Part shown: in pieces, positions 1 through 8,961 of the stretch
Position numbering within the stretch: the first letter of the stretch is position 1
Layout: the number at the start of each line of letters is the position of its first letter
From: Mesorhizobium zhangyense
GTDB lineage: Bacteria > Pseudomonadota > Alphaproteobacteria > Rhizobiales > Rhizobiaceae
Length of the DNA: 64,000 nucleotides
Assembly (NCBI RefSeq): GCF_011045115.1
Contig: NZ_JAAKZG010000001.1
Span: 434,001 to 498,000 of the forward strand
Direction of reading: 5' to 3'
Program-made: the position numbers and the translations under genes
Notes under the pieces: generated by a model
Databases searched by the model: none
Told to the model about the DNA's origin: nothing
What the model saw: only the letters and a program-made list of their open reading frames with translations

Positions 1-507
1 CTCTGCGAGGATGAAGACGAGGTAGGTGAGGGCGAGGCACAGGAAGATGATGCCCACCAGCGCTGCCTGCGCGGCCCAGCCCTGGAACGAGCCTGACAGC
101 AGCACCGTCGCCGAGATGGCGCCGGGACCCGCGATAAGCGGGATCGCCAGCGGAAACGCCGCGATGTTGTGGATGTGATCCTTGGTGATTGCGACATCCG
201 ATATTTTTTCCTTCCGATCCTGCCGCTTTTCAAAAACCATCTCGAAGGCAATGAAAAACAACAGAAAACCGCCGGCGACGCGGAAGGCCGGCAGGGTGAT
301 GCCGAACACTGACAGGATCGATGCGCCGGCAATGGCAAACAACGCCATGACGCCGAAGCCGATGACGCTGGCGCGGATCGAAACCTGACTGCGCTGCGCG
401 CGTGTCATGCCCCGCGTCACCGCCAGAAAGATAGGTGCCAGCCCCGGCGGGTCGATGGTGACCAGGAGCGTCACGAAGGCGTTGAAAACACTATCGAAAT
501 TCGGCAT
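1..507 (-). CDS. MarC-family integral membrane protein (partial, 3' end outside window)
   Basis: The first 169 codons of a membrane protein are present; the gene continues past base 1. It starts with ATG at 507, preceded by a strong AGGAGG site. The N-terminus carries the MarC-family pattern TxDPPGLAPIFLAVT, and the visible part contains about four hydrophobic segments separated by short loops, plus a later IPLIAGPGAIS motif typical of this family. MarC proteins (about 200-215 residues) are inner-membrane proteins of unknown function; the old link to multiple antibiotic resistance is not supported. It diverges from gyrA, an order common in rhizobia. The family call is firm, the function is not known. 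Confidence 0.88.
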   Translation of the reverse strand, partial: MPNFDSVFNAFVTLLVTIDPPGLAPIFLAVTRGMTRAQRSQVSIRASVIGFGVMALFAIAGASILSVFGITLPAFRVAGGFLLFFIAFEMVFEKRQDRKEKISDVAITKDHIHNIAAFPLAIPLIAGPGAISATVLLSGSFQGWAAQAALVGIIFLCLALTYLVFILAE

Positions 508-583
508 CCCGCGTCCTCCTGCGCGCAGGCTACATTGCCGGCTTTCCGCGCGCCAGTCCCCTCACGGCAAGATCAGGGCAAAG

Positions 584-605
584 GCCTCCCGATTTCTTGG
601 GAGGC
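584..605 (+). other. Hairpin followed by a T-rich stretch in the marC-gyrA intergenic region
   Basis: A perfect 7-bp stem (GCCTCCC with GGGAGGC) closes an 8-base loop and is followed by ATATTTTC on the + strand. It looks like a weak intrinsic terminator, yet it lies between two divergent genes, upstream of the proposed gyrA promoter. It could end a short rightward transcript or be part of a leader. No small RNA can be shown from sequence alone. Confidence 0.3.
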
Positions 606-695
606 ATATTTTCGACATGGTGTCGCAGGATTGCCCGAATCGTCGGTATCCATTTGAATTTGTGACGAAAATCAGTTCTGGAAAAAAGCGCTCGG

Positions 696-724
696 TATTG
701 GTGAAATCGGTATCGTTCCTATAT
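696..724 (+). promoter_or_regulatory. Candidate sigma-70 promoter of gyrA
   Basis: A CTATAT hexamer at 719-724 matches the preferred rhizobial -10 element. A weak -35 (TATTGG, 696-701) lies 17 bases upstream. Transcription would start near 731, about 30 bases before the TTG start of gyrA. No clear Shine-Dalgarno sequence precedes that TTG. Confidence 0.42.
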
Positions 725-761
725 AAGAGGGCAGTGATTCTCCTAGTTTAAGTGATCCGAT

Positions 762-3575
762 TTGACCGACCAGAAATTACCGGGTGGACCCGGCGGCCCC
801 TCCGATATCGAGCCTATCTCGATCATCGAGGAGATGCAGCGTTCCTATCTCGACTATGCGATGAGCGTCATCGTCAGTCGTGCGCTTCCGGACGTTCGCG
901 ACGGGCTGAAGCCGGTTCACCGGCGTATCATGTTTGCCGCCCATGAGAGCGGCTACCACTGGAACCGCAAATATGTGAAGTCGGCGCGCCCGGTCGCCGA
1001 CGTCATGGGTAAATACCACCCCCACGGCGATGCTTCGATCTACGATGCCTTGGTTCGAATGGCGCAGGACTGGTCGCTGCGCGTGCCACTCATCGACGGG
1101 CAGGGCAATTTCGGTTCGATCGACGGCGATCCGCCTGCGGCGATGCGTTATACGGAATCGCGCCTGACCAAGGTCGCGCACGAGCTTCTGGAGGATATCG
1201 ACAAGGATACGGTTGATTTCCAGGAGACCTATGATGCGTCCGGCCGCGAGCCGCGCGTTCTGCCGGCGCGCTTCCCCAACCTTCTGGTCAACGGCTCCGG
1301 CGGTATCGCGGTCGGCATGGCGACCAATATTCCGCCGCACAATCTGAGCGAAGTCTGTAATGGCGCCATTGCGCTCATCGACAATCCGGCGATCGACCTG
1401 CCGGCGCTGATGGAAATCATTCCGGGTCCGGATTTCCCGACCGGCGGCATCGTTCTCGGCCGCTCTGGCATTTATAATGCCTATTCGACCGGGCGCGGCT
1501 CCATCGTCATGCGCGGCAAGGTCGCCATCGAGCAGATCCGCAACGACCGCGAAGCCATCATCATCACCGAAGTTCCCTATCAGGTGAACAAATCGACGAT
1601 GATCGAGAAGATGGCCGAGCTGGTGCGCGACAAGCGTATCGAGGGCATTTCCGATATTCGCGACGAGTCCGACCGGCAGGGTTACCGCGTCGTTATCGAA
1701 TTGAAGCGTGATGCGGTTGCCGACGTCATTCTCAACCAGCTCTACCGTTTCACGCCGCTGCAAACGTCTTTTGGCGCCAATGTGGTTGCGCTGAACGGCG
1801 GCAAGCCGGAAGTCCTCACGCTGATCGACATGCTGAAGGCGTTCGTTGCCTTCCGCGAAGACGTCATCAGCCGCAGGACGAAATTCCTGCTGCGCAAGGC
1901 GCGTGATCGCGCCCATGTCTTGGTCGGCCTGGCTATTGCCGTCGCCAATATCGACGAGGTCATCCGGGTGATCCGGCAGGCGCCCGATCCGCAGACGGCA
2001 CGCGAACAGTTGATGGAGCGCCGCTGGCCGGCCCGTGATGTCGAGTCGCTGATCCTGCTGATTGACGATCCGCGCCATCGCATCAACGATGACGGCACCT
2101 ACAATCTGTCCGAGGAACAGGCGCGCGCCATTCTGGAACTGCGTCTGCAGCGCCTGACGGCCCTTGGCCGCGACGAAATCTCGGACGAACTCAATACCAT
2201 CGGCGACGAGATCAAGGATTACCTCGACATCCTGTCATCGCAAGCGCGCATACAGCAGATCGTCAAGGACGAGCTTGCGGCCGTTCGCGACGAGTTCGGC
2301 ACGCCGCGCCGCACGGAACTTAGCGACGGCGGCTCGGACATGGACGACGAGGACCTGATCCAGCGCGAGGACATGGTCGTCACCGTCAGCCATTCCGGCT
2401 ACATCAAGCGCGTGCCGCTTTCGCTCTACCGGGCGCAGCGCCGCGGCGGCAAGGGCCGCTCGGGCATGTCGACCAAGGACGAGGATTTCGTCACGCGGCT
2501 GTTTGTGGCCAACACGCATACGCCGGTGCTGTTCTTCTCCTCGCGCGGCATCGTCTACAAGGAAAAGGTCTGGCGCCTGCCGATCGGTAGCCCGCAGTCA
2601 CGCGGCAAGGCCTTGATCAACATGCTGCCGCTGGAACAGGGCGAGCGCATCACCACGATCATGCCCCTGCCAGAGGACGAAACGAGCTGGGGCGATCTTG
2701 ACGTGATGTTCGCCACCACGCGCGGCACCGTGCGCCGCAACAAGCTCAGCGACTTTGTTCAGGTCAACCGCAACGGCAAGATCGCGATGAAGCTGGAGGA
2801 GGCGGGCGACGAGATTCTCGGCGTCGAGACCTGCACCGACAATGACGATGTGCTTTTGACCGCAGATACCGGCCAGTGCATTCGCTTCTCGGTCGGTGAC
2901 GTGCGCGTCTTCCAGAGTCGCAACTCCGTCGGCGTTCGCGGTATCAGCATGGGCGAAAAGGACCGCGTCATCTCGATGGCGATCCTCGAGCATGTCGATG
3001 CAGACGCGCCAGAGCGTGCGGCCTATCTCAAGCGTTCGGTTGCCGAGCGGCGGCTGGCCGCCGATGCGGCTGTCGGCGAAGAGGAAGATATCGCACTGAC
3101 CAACGAGGAAGTCGGCGAGGAAGCCGACATTTCGGAGGAGCGCTATCAGTTCTTGTCGCAGCACGAGCAGTTCGTGCTGACTGTCACCGAGTATGGCTAC
3201 GGCAAGCGTTCGTCGTCCTACGATTTCCGTCTGACGGGCCGTGGCGGCAAGGGCATTCGCGCGACCGATGTGTCGAAAGTCGCTGAAATCGGCCGCCTTG
3301 TTGCGACCTTCCCGGTCGGCAATGAGGACCAGATCATGCTGGTTTCCGACGGTGGACAGGTGATCCGCGTGCCGGTCAACGGCATTCGCTTCGCCAGCCG
3401 TGCCACCAAGGGCGTCACGATCTTCAATACGGCAGATGGCGAGAAAGTCGTCTCTGTCGAGCGCATTTCCGAGCCGCAGGGCGACGAAGAGGCTGACGAG
3501 ATCGTTGCTTCAGACGGAACGGTTGTCGAAGGTGTTACAGAAATTGCGCCCGAAGATCAGGGCCCGACAGAGTAA
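762..3575 (+). CDS. gyrA: DNA gyrase subunit A
   Basis: Subunit A of DNA gyrase (EC 5.6.2.2), which cuts and rejoins DNA to introduce negative supercoils together with GyrB. The protein has 937 residues and begins at TTG 762. The breakage-reunion core shows the quinolone-determining segment [12 protein letters not shown] (residues 84-95) and the catalytic tyrosine Y130 in the motif AAMRYTE. The GyrA box QRRGGKG at residues 559-565 separates gyrase from topoisomerase IV ParC and marks the DNA-wrapping C-terminal domain. Residue 91 is Ala where E. coli has Ser83, while Asp95 (E. coli Asp87) is kept. A charged insertion of roughly 40 residues near 755-800 makes it longer than the 875-residue E. 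coli protein, as is usual in this class. The call is secure; the TTG start is the only in-frame choice with a full N-terminus. Confidence 0.98.
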   Translation: MTDQKLPGGPGGPSDIEPISIIEEMQRSYLDYAMSVIVSRALPDVRDGLKPVHRRIMFAAHESGYHWNRKYVKSARPVADVMGKYHPHGDASIYDALVRMAQDWSLRVPLIDGQGNFGSIDGDPPAAMRYTESRLTKVAHELLEDIDKDTVDFQETYDASGREPRVLPARFPNLLVNGSGGIAVGMATNIPPHNLSEVCNGAIALIDNPAIDLPALMEIIPGPDFPTGGIVLGRSGIYNAYSTGRGSIVMRGKVAIEQIRNDREAIIITEVPYQVNKSTMIEKMAELVRDKRIEGISDIRDESDRQGYRVVIELKRDAVADVILNQLYRFTPLQTSFGANVVALNGGKPEVLTLIDMLKAFVAFREDVISRRTKFLLRKARDRAHVLVGLAIAVANIDEVIRVIRQAPDPQTAREQLMERRWPARDVESLILLIDDPRHRINDDGTYNLSEEQARAILELRLQRLTALGRDEISDELNTIGDEIKDYLDILSSQARIQQIVKDELAAVRDEFGTPRRTELSDGGSDMDDEDLIQREDMVVTVSHSGYIKRVPLSLYRAQRRGGKGRSGMSTKDEDFVTRLFVANTHTPVLFFSSRGIVYKEKVWRLPIGSPQSRGKALINMLPLEQGERITTIMPLPEDETSWGDLDVMFATTRGTVRRNKLSDFVQVNRNGKIAMKLEEAGDEILGVETCTDNDDVLLTADTGQCIRFSVGDVRVFQSRNSVGVRGISMGEKDRVISMAILEHVDADAPERAAYLKRSVAERRLAADAAVGEEEDIALTNEEVGEEADISEERYQFLSQHEQFVLTVTEYGYGKRSSSYDFRLTGRGGKGIRATDVSKVAEIGRLVATFPVGNEDQIMLVSDGGQVIRVPVNGIRFASRATKGVTIFNTADGEKVVSVERISEPQGDEEADEIVASDGTVVEGVTEIAPEDQGPTE

Positions 3576-3611
3576 TACCAGGAAATCCTGAAGTATTGCT
3601 CTCGCGCTAAC

Positions 3612-3637
3612 CCACCTCGCCGGAAACGGTGAGGTGG
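3612..3637. terminator. GC-rich stem-loop after gyrA
   Basis: An 11-bp stem (3612-3622 with 3627-3637, one G-T pair) closes a GAAA tetraloop 36 bases after the gyrA stop. There is no T-run on either side, so it may be a weak or factor-assisted terminator. It also lies just beyond the 3' end of the small leftward gene at 3650-3784, so it could serve both convergent genes. Confidence 0.55.
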
Positions 3638-3649
3638 TGGTTCAAGAAA

Positions 3650-3784
3650 TCAGCGGGGACCGAAACCGTTCGAGCGAGCCTTCTGTTCCTGAAGGCGCAT
3701 GCGCTCCGACTCCTGATGGATGCCGAAAGCGGTTGCGATCAACATGGCGATAGTCATTGCAGCAGCGAGCATGTAAATCATCAT
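3650..3784 (-). CDS. Small single-pass membrane peptide, 44 residues
   Basis: Unrecognised short gene. It starts at ATG 3784 (a second ATG follows directly) and is preceded by AGGAGA at an 8-base spacing, a convincing ribosome site. Residues 1-21 form one hydrophobic helix rich in Ala, Met and Ile. The remaining 23 residues are polar and charged (HQESERMRLQEQKARSNG), suggesting a helical cytosolic tail. It lies alone between gyrA and coaD and points toward gyrA; the two genes share the stem-loop at 3612-3637. Its size would let it escape most automatic gene calls. The evidence is the start signal plus the coherent membrane-helix composition; no function can be assigned. Confidence 0.6.
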   Translation of the reverse strand: MMIYMLAAAMTIAMLIATAFGIHQESERMRLQEQKARSNGFGPR

Positions 3785-3956
3785 GGTCTTGTTCTCCTGA
3801 CCTCGATAACGATGATGTGGCGATTTGGTTTCATGTTTTCCAGATCACGCTACTTCGCATTGCTTGAACTTGTCGTGATCGCTCCATTCATCCGGTGTTC
3901 ATTCTGCGCCCGTGAGCAGATTGCCTTTGCTCACGCTGCCCGCTAGAAACCACGCC

Positions 3957-4457
3957 ATGACAGAGCGTATCGCCATCTATGCCGGGTCGTTCGACCCCTT
4001 GACCAACGGCCATCTCGACGTGCTGAAGGCTTCGCTTGCCATCGCCGACACGGTGTTTGCGGCGATCGGTATTCATCCCGGGAAGAAACCGCTGTTTGCT
4101 TTCGAGGAGCGCGTCGGCCTCATTGAACAGTCGATCGCCACCGAGTTCGGTAAGGATGCCAAGCGCATCAAGGTCGTTTCTTTCGACGGCCTGGTCATCG
4201 ATGCAGCCAAAGAGCACAACGCTTCGATCATGATCCGCGGCCTGCGTGACGGCACCGATCTCGACTACGAGATGCAGATGGCCGGCATGAACGAGACCAT
4301 GGCGCCCGACCTGCAGACGATATTCCTTCCGGCAAGCCCTTCGGTTCGCACCATTACCGCCACACTTGTCCGCCAGATAGCGTCGATGGGCGGCGATATC
4401 CGGCCGTTCGTGCCAAAAGTGGTCGCCACCGCGCTGACTGCAAAATTCGCAAAGTAA
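3957..4457 (+). CDS. coaD: Phosphopantetheine adenylyltransferase
   Basis: Transfers AMP from ATP to 4'-phosphopantetheine to give dephospho-CoA (EC 2.7.7.3), the fourth step of coenzyme A synthesis. The 166-residue protein has the nucleotidyltransferase signature [10 protein letters not shown] at 10-19, with the TxGH motif ending in His19, and near residue 127 the segment [19 protein letters not shown], which corresponds to the family's second nucleotide-binding motif. An upstream in-frame start at 3912 would add 15 residues outside the family pattern, so ATG 3957 is chosen. It heads a rightward run of core genes through tgt. Confidence 0.96.
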   Translation: MTERIAIYAGSFDPLTNGHLDVLKASLAIADTVFAAIGIHPGKKPLFAFEERVGLIEQSIATEFGKDAKRIKVVSFDGLVIDAAKEHNASIMIRGLRDGTDLDYEMQMAGMNETMAPDLQTIFLPASPSVRTITATLVRQIASMGGDIRPFVPKVVATALTAKFAK

Positions 4458-4468
4458 AGGGAGTGGAG

Positions 4469-5065
4469 ATGTCCATGCAGCTGAGAAAGCTTGCTTCGTC
4501 GTTCGTCGTCATCGCCGGTCTTGTCGGCTCTTCGTTCTCCGCCTTCGCGGCCGAGCCCGAAAACACCATGGTCATCAGCCTCAAGGGCGGAGATGTGACC
4601 GTCGCGCTTCGACCCGATCTCGCACCGAAGCATGTCGAGCAGATCAAGGCGCTGGTGCGCGAAGGCGCCTATGACAACGTCGCCTTCCACCGCGTCATCG
4701 ACGGCTTCATGGCCCAGACCGGCGATGTCGAGTTCGGCAACATGAAGTCCGGCTATAATGCCGAGCGCGCCGGCACCGGCGGCTCGAAAAAGCCCGACCT
4801 TCCGGCCGAATTCTCCACCAGCGAACATTTCGTGCGCGGTACGGTCGGCATGGCCCGGGCCCAGAACCCGAATTCGGCGAATTCACAGTTCTTCATCATG
4901 TATGCACCCAATCCCGGCCTCGACGGCGACTACACCATCGTCGGCAATGTCGAGAGCGGCATGGAGTTCGTCGACGGCATAAAAAAGGGTGATGCGGCTG
5001 CTAACGGGGTTGTCAGCAGTCCCGACCGCATGATCAAGGTGCGCATCGCCAGCGACGGCAAATAA
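4469..5065 (+). CDS. Secreted peptidyl-prolyl cis-trans isomerase (cyclophilin type)
   Basis: Cyclophilin (EC 5.2.1.8) that speeds proline isomerisation during folding. The 198-residue product has a clear signal peptide: a basic start (MSMQLRKLA), a hydrophobic core and a probable cleavage site after AFA near residue 28, so it should act in the periplasm. Cyclophilin landmarks are FHRVIDGFMAQTGD and the repeated NPNSANSQFFI segment. ATG 4469 is chosen because GGGAG lies five bases upstream; a GTG at 4463 and an ATG at 4475 are alternatives. It begins 11 bases after coaD and is followed after 29 bases by a cytosolic paralogue, so the three are probably co-transcribed. Confidence 0.93.
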   Translation: MSMQLRKLASSFVVIAGLVGSSFSAFAAEPENTMVISLKGGDVTVALRPDLAPKHVEQIKALVREGAYDNVAFHRVIDGFMAQTGDVEFGNMKSGYNAERAGTGGSKKPDLPAEFSTSEHFVRGTVGMARAQNPNSANSQFFIMYAPNPGLDGDYTIVGNVESGMEFVDGIKKGDAAANGVVSSPDRMIKVRIASDGK

Positions 5066-5094
5066 ACTGAAATTACGAAACAAGGAAATCTGAT

Positions 5095-5610
5095 ATGGCC
5101 GAGATCAAGGATCGCGAAAACGCGCTCATCATGGAAACCACGAAGGGCAAGGTCGTCATCGAACTTCTGCCCGACCTGGCGCCCGGCCATGTCGGCCGCA
5201 TCAAGGAACTGGCGCGTGAAGGTGCCTATGACGGCGTGGTGTTCCACCGCGTCATCGAAGGCTTCATGGCGCAGACTGGCGACGTCAAGTTCGGCAAGTC
5301 CGACGGCCCGAGCTTCAACCCGTCGCGCGCCGGCATGGGCGGTTCCGACAAGCCGGACCTGAAGGCCGAGTTCTCCAACATGAACCACGCGCGCGGCACC
5401 TGCTCGATGGCCCGTTCGCAGAACCCGAATTCGGCGAATTCGCAGTTCTTCATCTGCTTCGAGGATGCCGGCTTCCTCAACCGCCAGTACACGGTGTGGG
5501 GCCAGGTCATCGAAGGCATGGACAATGTAGACAAGATCAAGCGCGGCGAGCCGGTTCAGGATCCCGACAAGATTGTGTCGCTGAAGGTCGCGGCAGACGT
5601 CGCGGAATAA
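5095..5610 (+). CDS. Cytosolic peptidyl-prolyl cis-trans isomerase (cyclophilin type)
   Basis: Second cyclophilin in tandem, 171 residues, without a signal peptide, so expected in the cytoplasm. It shares with its neighbour the core motifs FHRVIEGFMAQTGDVKFG and ARSQNPNSANSQFFICF, including the Arg and Phe of the active site. It is clearly a paralogue of the gene at 4469-5065; the pair probably arose by duplication with later partition between compartments. AAGGAA precedes the ATG. The tandem arrangement next to coaD and queA is common in rhizobia and Brucella relatives. Confidence 0.95.
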   Translation: MAEIKDRENALIMETTKGKVVIELLPDLAPGHVGRIKELAREGAYDGVVFHRVIEGFMAQTGDVKFGKSDGPSFNPSRAGMGGSDKPDLKAEFSNMNHARGTCSMARSQNPNSANSQFFICFEDAGFLNRQYTVWGQVIEGMDNVDKIKRGEPVQDPDKIVSLKVAADVAE

Positions 5611-5628
5611 CAGGTAGGGCAGGCCGTT

Positions 5629-6078
5629 ATGGCGGGGGTTCTCTGGTCACTGATCGGCATTCTGGCTGGCGCTTTCATCGCCATACAGGCGCCGATCAAT
5701 TCCGAGCTCAGCAAGGGGCTCGGACTTCCCGTCGCGGCGGCCGCCTTTTCCTTCCTGTCGGGTGCGATCGTGCTCGGCATCGTTTCCTTTGCGATTACGC
5801 GCGCGCAAGGGATTTCCCTTGATTGGCGCGCGCCTGCGCCCTGGCTGTTCGTCGCCGGCGGCATGCTGGGCGGCGCCTATGTCACCAGCGCCACCATTCT
5901 GACGCCCAAGCTTGGTGCCGCGGCATTGATGGCGTTTCTCGTCACCGGTCAGCTGCTTGCCGGCATGCTCATCGACCGCGTCGGCTTCCTCGGCGTCGCC
6001 GTCCGCGAGATTTCGGTGGGGCGCATCGCCGGCGCGCTCCTGCTGCTCGCCGGTGCGCTGATGATCCGCATCTACTGA
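5629..6078 (+). CDS. DMT-superfamily small transporter (DUF606/YdcZ type)
   Basis: A 149-residue, five-helix membrane protein. The start segment [20 protein letters not shown] and the central [15 protein letters not shown] are typical of the DUF606 branch of the drug/metabolite transporter superfamily, where the protein is half the size of normal EamA transporters and probably works as a dimer. The substrate is unknown. The gene starts 18 bases after the cyclophilin gene, and its stop codon overlaps the queA start by one base (TGATG), so it should be translated with the core operon. Confidence 0.85.
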   Translation: MAGVLWSLIGILAGAFIAIQAPINSELSKGLGLPVAAAAFSFLSGAIVLGIVSFAITRAQGISLDWRAPAPWLFVAGGMLGGAYVTSATILTPKLGAAALMAFLVTGQLLAGMLIDRVGFLGVAVREISVGRIAGALLLLAGALMIRIY

Positions 6079-7154
6079 TGCGCGTCGATCTTTTCGATTT
6101 TGAACTCTCGGAAGAGCGCATCGCATTGCGCCCGGCTGAGCCGCGCGATTCCGCGCAGCTGTTGGTCGTCAGGCCCGTGGAAGCAGTGGAGGACAGGCAT
6201 GTCGGCGATCTGCCACAACTGCTCCAGCCCGGCGATCTGCTTGTTTTCAACGACACGAAAGTCATTCCGGCACAGCTGAAAGGCATAAGGCGTCGCGGCG
6301 AGGCTGCTGCGCATGTCGATGCAACGCTTCACATGCGCACCGGTCCGGATCGCTGGCTGGCCTTTGTCCGTCCGGGCAAGCGCGTGGTGGCGGGCGACCG
6401 CATCCATTTCGGCCATGACGGCAATTCCTGTTTTCTCGGTGCGCTCGACGCCACCGTGCTCGAGAAAGGCGAGGGCGGCGAGGTGCTGCTCGGTTTTGAC
6501 TTGTCCGGTCCCGTATTGGACGAGGCGCTGCATAGCGTCGGCCATATTCCGCTGCCGCCCTACATCGCCTCGAAGCGTCCCGACGACGCTCGCGATCTGA
6601 CCGACTACCAGACCGTCTATGCGCGAGAGGAGGGGGCTGTCGCCGCTCCCACTGCCGGGCTGCATTTCACGCCGGCGCTTTTCGAAGCGCTTGACACGCG
6701 CGGCATCGAGCGCCATTTCGTGACGTTGCATGTCGGTGCCGGCACGTTTCTGCCGGTGAAAGTCGACGACACGGCCGATCACAAAATGCATGCCGAGATC
6801 GGCCACGTGTCGGAAGAAACGGCAAACGCGATCAACAAGGCCCGCGCCGAGGGTCGCCGTGTCGTCGCCGTCGGTACGACCTCATTGCGATTGCTGGAAA
6901 GTGCAGCGAGCGAAAGCGGGCAGTTAGCCGCTTGGTCCGGCCCAACCGATATCTTCATCACGCCGGGCTATCGCTTCCGTGCCGTCGATGTGTTGATGAC
7001 CAATTTTCACCTCCCACGCTCGACGCTGTTCATGCTGGTCTCGGCCTTCGCCGGAACGGACACGATGCGCGCGGCCTATGCGCATGCCATCGAAAACCGC
7101 TACAGATTCTACTCCTATGGAGATTCCAGTCTCCTGTTCAGGGCCGATCCATGA
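6078..7154 (+). CDS. queA: S-adenosylmethionine:tRNA ribosyltransferase-isomerase
   Basis: Converts 7-aminomethyl-7-deazaguanine in tRNA to epoxyqueuosine, using the ribosyl part of S-adenosylmethionine (EC 2.4.99.17). The 358-residue protein has the usual length and family landmarks: [21 protein letters not shown] at the start, [13 protein letters not shown] near residue 55, [12 protein letters not shown] near 193, [12 protein letters not shown] near 216 and the C-terminal [21 protein letters not shown]. The ATG at 6078 gives exactly the expected N-terminus; a longer upstream frame reads through the preceding gene and is spurious. Its stop overlaps the tgt start by four bases (ATGA). QueA works directly downstream of Tgt in queuosine synthesis. 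Confidence 0.97.
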   Translation: MRVDLFDFELSEERIALRPAEPRDSAQLLVVRPVEAVEDRHVGDLPQLLQPGDLLVFNDTKVIPAQLKGIRRRGEAAAHVDATLHMRTGPDRWLAFVRPGKRVVAGDRIHFGHDGNSCFLGALDATVLEKGEGGEVLLGFDLSGPVLDEALHSVGHIPLPPYIASKRPDDARDLTDYQTVYAREEGAVAAPTAGLHFTPALFEALDTRGIERHFVTLHVGAGTFLPVKVDDTADHKMHAEIGHVSEETANAINKARAEGRRVVAVGTTSLRLLESAASESGQLAAWSGPTDIFITPGYRFRAVDVLMTNFHLPRSTLFMLVSAFAGTDTMRAAYAHAIENRYRFYSYGDSSLLFRADP

Positions 7155-8281
7155 GCACCGAATTTTCCTTCAAGGTTCTCGCCACCGACGGCAAGGCCCG
7201 GCGCGGTGAGATCACCATGCCGCGCGGCACCATCCGCACGCCGGCCTTCATGCCGGTCGGCACCGGCGGCACGGTCAAGACCATGTATATGGACCAGGTG
7301 CGCGATCTCGGCGCCGACATCATCCTCGGCAACACCTATCATTTGATGCTGCGGCCGGGCGCAGAGCGCGTCGCGCGGCTCGGCGGCTTGCACGAATTCG
7401 CCCGCTGGCCCTATCCGATCCTGACCGATTCCGGCGGATTCCAGGTCATGTCGCTGTCGAAACTGCGCAAGCTCAATGAACAGGGCGTGACCTTCCGCTC
7501 GCATATCGACGGCGCGGCCTATGAAATGTCGCCCGAGCGCTCGATCGAGATCCAGGGCCTGCTCGATTCCGATATCCAGATGCAGCTGGACGAATGCGTT
7601 GCGCTACCGGCCAAGGACAAGGATATCGAGAAAGCGATGGAGCTTTCGCTGCGCTGGGCCGAACGCTGCAAGGTGGCCTTCGGCGAACAGCCGGGCAAGG
7701 CGATGTTCGGCATCGTGCAGGGCGGCGACACGCCGGCATTGCGCGTGCGTTCGGCGCAGGCGCTGAGTGGGCTCGGGCTGAAAGGCTATGCCGTCGGCGG
7801 GCTGGCGGTCGGTGAGCCGCAGGAAGTCATGCTCGACATGCTCGACGTGACCTGCCCGGAACTGCCGACTGAGAAGCCGCGCTATCTGATGGGCGTCGGC
7901 ACGCCCGATGACATCGTCAAATCCGTGGCGCGAGGCATCGACATGTTCGACTGCGTCATGCCGACCCGCGCCGGCCGTCATGGCCTTGCCTATACGCGGC
8001 GCGGCAAGGTCAATCTTCGCAACGCCCGCCATGCCGACGATCATCGTCCGCTCGATGAGGAAAGCGACTGCCCCGCTGCGCGCGATTATTCCCGCGCCTA
8101 CCTCCATCACCTCGTCAAGTCGCAGGAGGCGCTGGGCGCGATGCTTCTGACCTGGAACAATCTTTCCTACTACCAGCGCCTGATGCAGGATGTTCGCGAC
8201 GCCATCGAGGCCGGCGCATTCGTTGATCGTACGGCCGAGATTTCGGAAGGCTGGGCGCGGGGCGATATTCCGGCGCTTTGA
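7151..8281 (+). CDS. tgt: tRNA-guanine transglycosylase, zinc site degenerate
   Basis: Exchanges guanine-34 for preQ1 in tRNAs with GUN anticodons (EC 2.4.2.29), the first tRNA step of queuosine formation. The 376-residue protein keeps the catalytic residues: Asp93 in [10 protein letters not shown], the GIVQGG loop near 187-192, and the nucleophile Asp267 in FDCVMPTR. The structural zinc site usually consists of CxCxxC plus a His 31 residues after the first Cys. Here those positions are Ser305, Cys307, Ala310 and Asn336, so three of four ligands are missing, while the flanking [11 protein letters not shown] motif is intact. The enzyme probably folds without zinc. Identity is secure from overall conservation and the overlap with queA. 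Confidence 0.96.
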   Translation: MSTEFSFKVLATDGKARRGEITMPRGTIRTPAFMPVGTGGTVKTMYMDQVRDLGADIILGNTYHLMLRPGAERVARLGGLHEFARWPYPILTDSGGFQVMSLSKLRKLNEQGVTFRSHIDGAAYEMSPERSIEIQGLLDSDIQMQLDECVALPAKDKDIEKAMELSLRWAERCKVAFGEQPGKAMFGIVQGGDTPALRVRSAQALSGLGLKGYAVGGLAVGEPQEVMLDMLDVTCPELPTEKPRYLMGVGTPDDIVKSVARGIDMFDCVMPTRAGRHGLAYTRRGKVNLRNARHADDHRPLDEESDCPAARDYSRAYLHHLVKSQEALGAMLLTWNNLSYYQRLMQDVRDAIEAGAFVDRTAEISEGWARGDIPAL

Positions 8282-8287
8282 ACGGTC

Positions 8288-8704
8288 TCAAGTGCTGAAT
8301 GAATTCGCCGCCCGCAGGCTGACACCGGTAATGCGGAACACACCGTCCGGCTGCAGTTCGAGCGTGTAGACCGCCTCATAATCCTTGCCGTCGGCACCGA
8401 CGATAATCACCTGCTGGATGATCGAGGTCGGGCTGAGTTCCTGAACCTTGCCGAAGGCGTAGCTGCGCGGCTGATGGACCGGCTGGTAGGCGCCCGTCAC
8501 CATGTTCATGAAGTTTTCCAGCGTCGGGAAGATGCGTTTCACATTGGGTGCGGCAAAACTGTAGGCGGCGGCGTTGTCACCGGCGCGGAACGCCTTGAGC
8601 TGGCTGTCGATCGAGCTCTGGGCCGCCTTTATCTCCGCGTCGCCGGCAAACGCCATGGAGGCGTAGAGTGCGGGAATGGCAAGAGCTAATAGGCTTCGGC
8701 GCAT
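8288..8704 (-). CDS. Secreted DUF4864-like protein
   Basis: A 138-residue protein with a classic signal peptide (MRRSLLALAIPALYASMAFA, cleavage after residue 20). The mature part resembles the DUF4864 family: an N-terminal helix with QLKAFRAGDNAAAYSFAAPN, then a beta-rich half ending in LQPDGVFRITGVSLR, an arrangement reminiscent of NTF2/SnoaL-like folds. The function is unknown. GGAGAG precedes the ATG. It is convergent with tgt, with a gap of only six bases. The family assignment is from memory of the pattern and is moderately sure. Confidence 0.8.
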   Translation of the reverse strand: MRRSLLALAIPALYASMAFAGDAEIKAAQSSIDSQLKAFRAGDNAAAYSFAAPNVKRIFPTLENFMNMVTGAYQPVHQPRSYAFGKVQELSPTSIIQQVIIVGADGKDYEAVYTLELQPDGVFRITGVSLRAANSFST

Positions 8705-8928
8705 GAATTCTCTCCCGTCGTATCGAGCGCAGTGCCGCAGCTCGGCATCGATGCGCCGGGCTTCAGTTTAACATACGCAAGGCGTGGCTTTCCGGTTTCA
8801 TCCTGCAGCAAGATTCGCTTGTCAGAACTGCCGATGGCGGCGCCGACTTTGCCCAAGCGATTTTCAAACCCCGTAGGCAGCATGCCTATATTCTGGGCAA
8901 AAGGCGGAAGATGCATCGCGTTGATCAT
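8686..8928 (-). CDS. Possible small hypothetical protein, 80 residues
   Basis: An unrecognised frame that overlaps the start of the DUF4864-like gene by 19 bases. The middle part (SDKRILLQDETGKPRLAYVKL) has a believable protein composition, but no ribosome site precedes the ATG, and there is no signal peptide, membrane helix or known motif. Two cysteines lie near the C-terminus. It could be a real small gene, a fragment of an older gene, or chance. Confidence 0.3.
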   Translation of the reverse strand: MINAMHLPPFAQNIGMLPTGFENRLGKVGAAIGSSDKRILLQDETGKPRLAYVKLKPGASMPSCGTALDTTGENSCAEAY

Positions 8929-8961
8929 GGAATGTGCGATTGCGCTTGCTTTTCGTCTTCG

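Noticed and set aside
407-751. 114-codon plus-strand frame across the marC start and the gyrA upstream region
   Set aside because: Half of it is antisense to marC, it has no ribosome site, and it covers the proposed gyrA promoter.
777-2078. 433-codon open frame antisense to gyrA
   Set aside because: It mirrors the GC-rich third codon positions of gyrA; no ribosome site and no recognisable domain. gyrA is certain here.
3629-3946. 105-codon plus-strand frame between gyrA and coaD
   Set aside because: It is antisense to the better-supported 44-residue membrane peptide and lacks a ribosome site.
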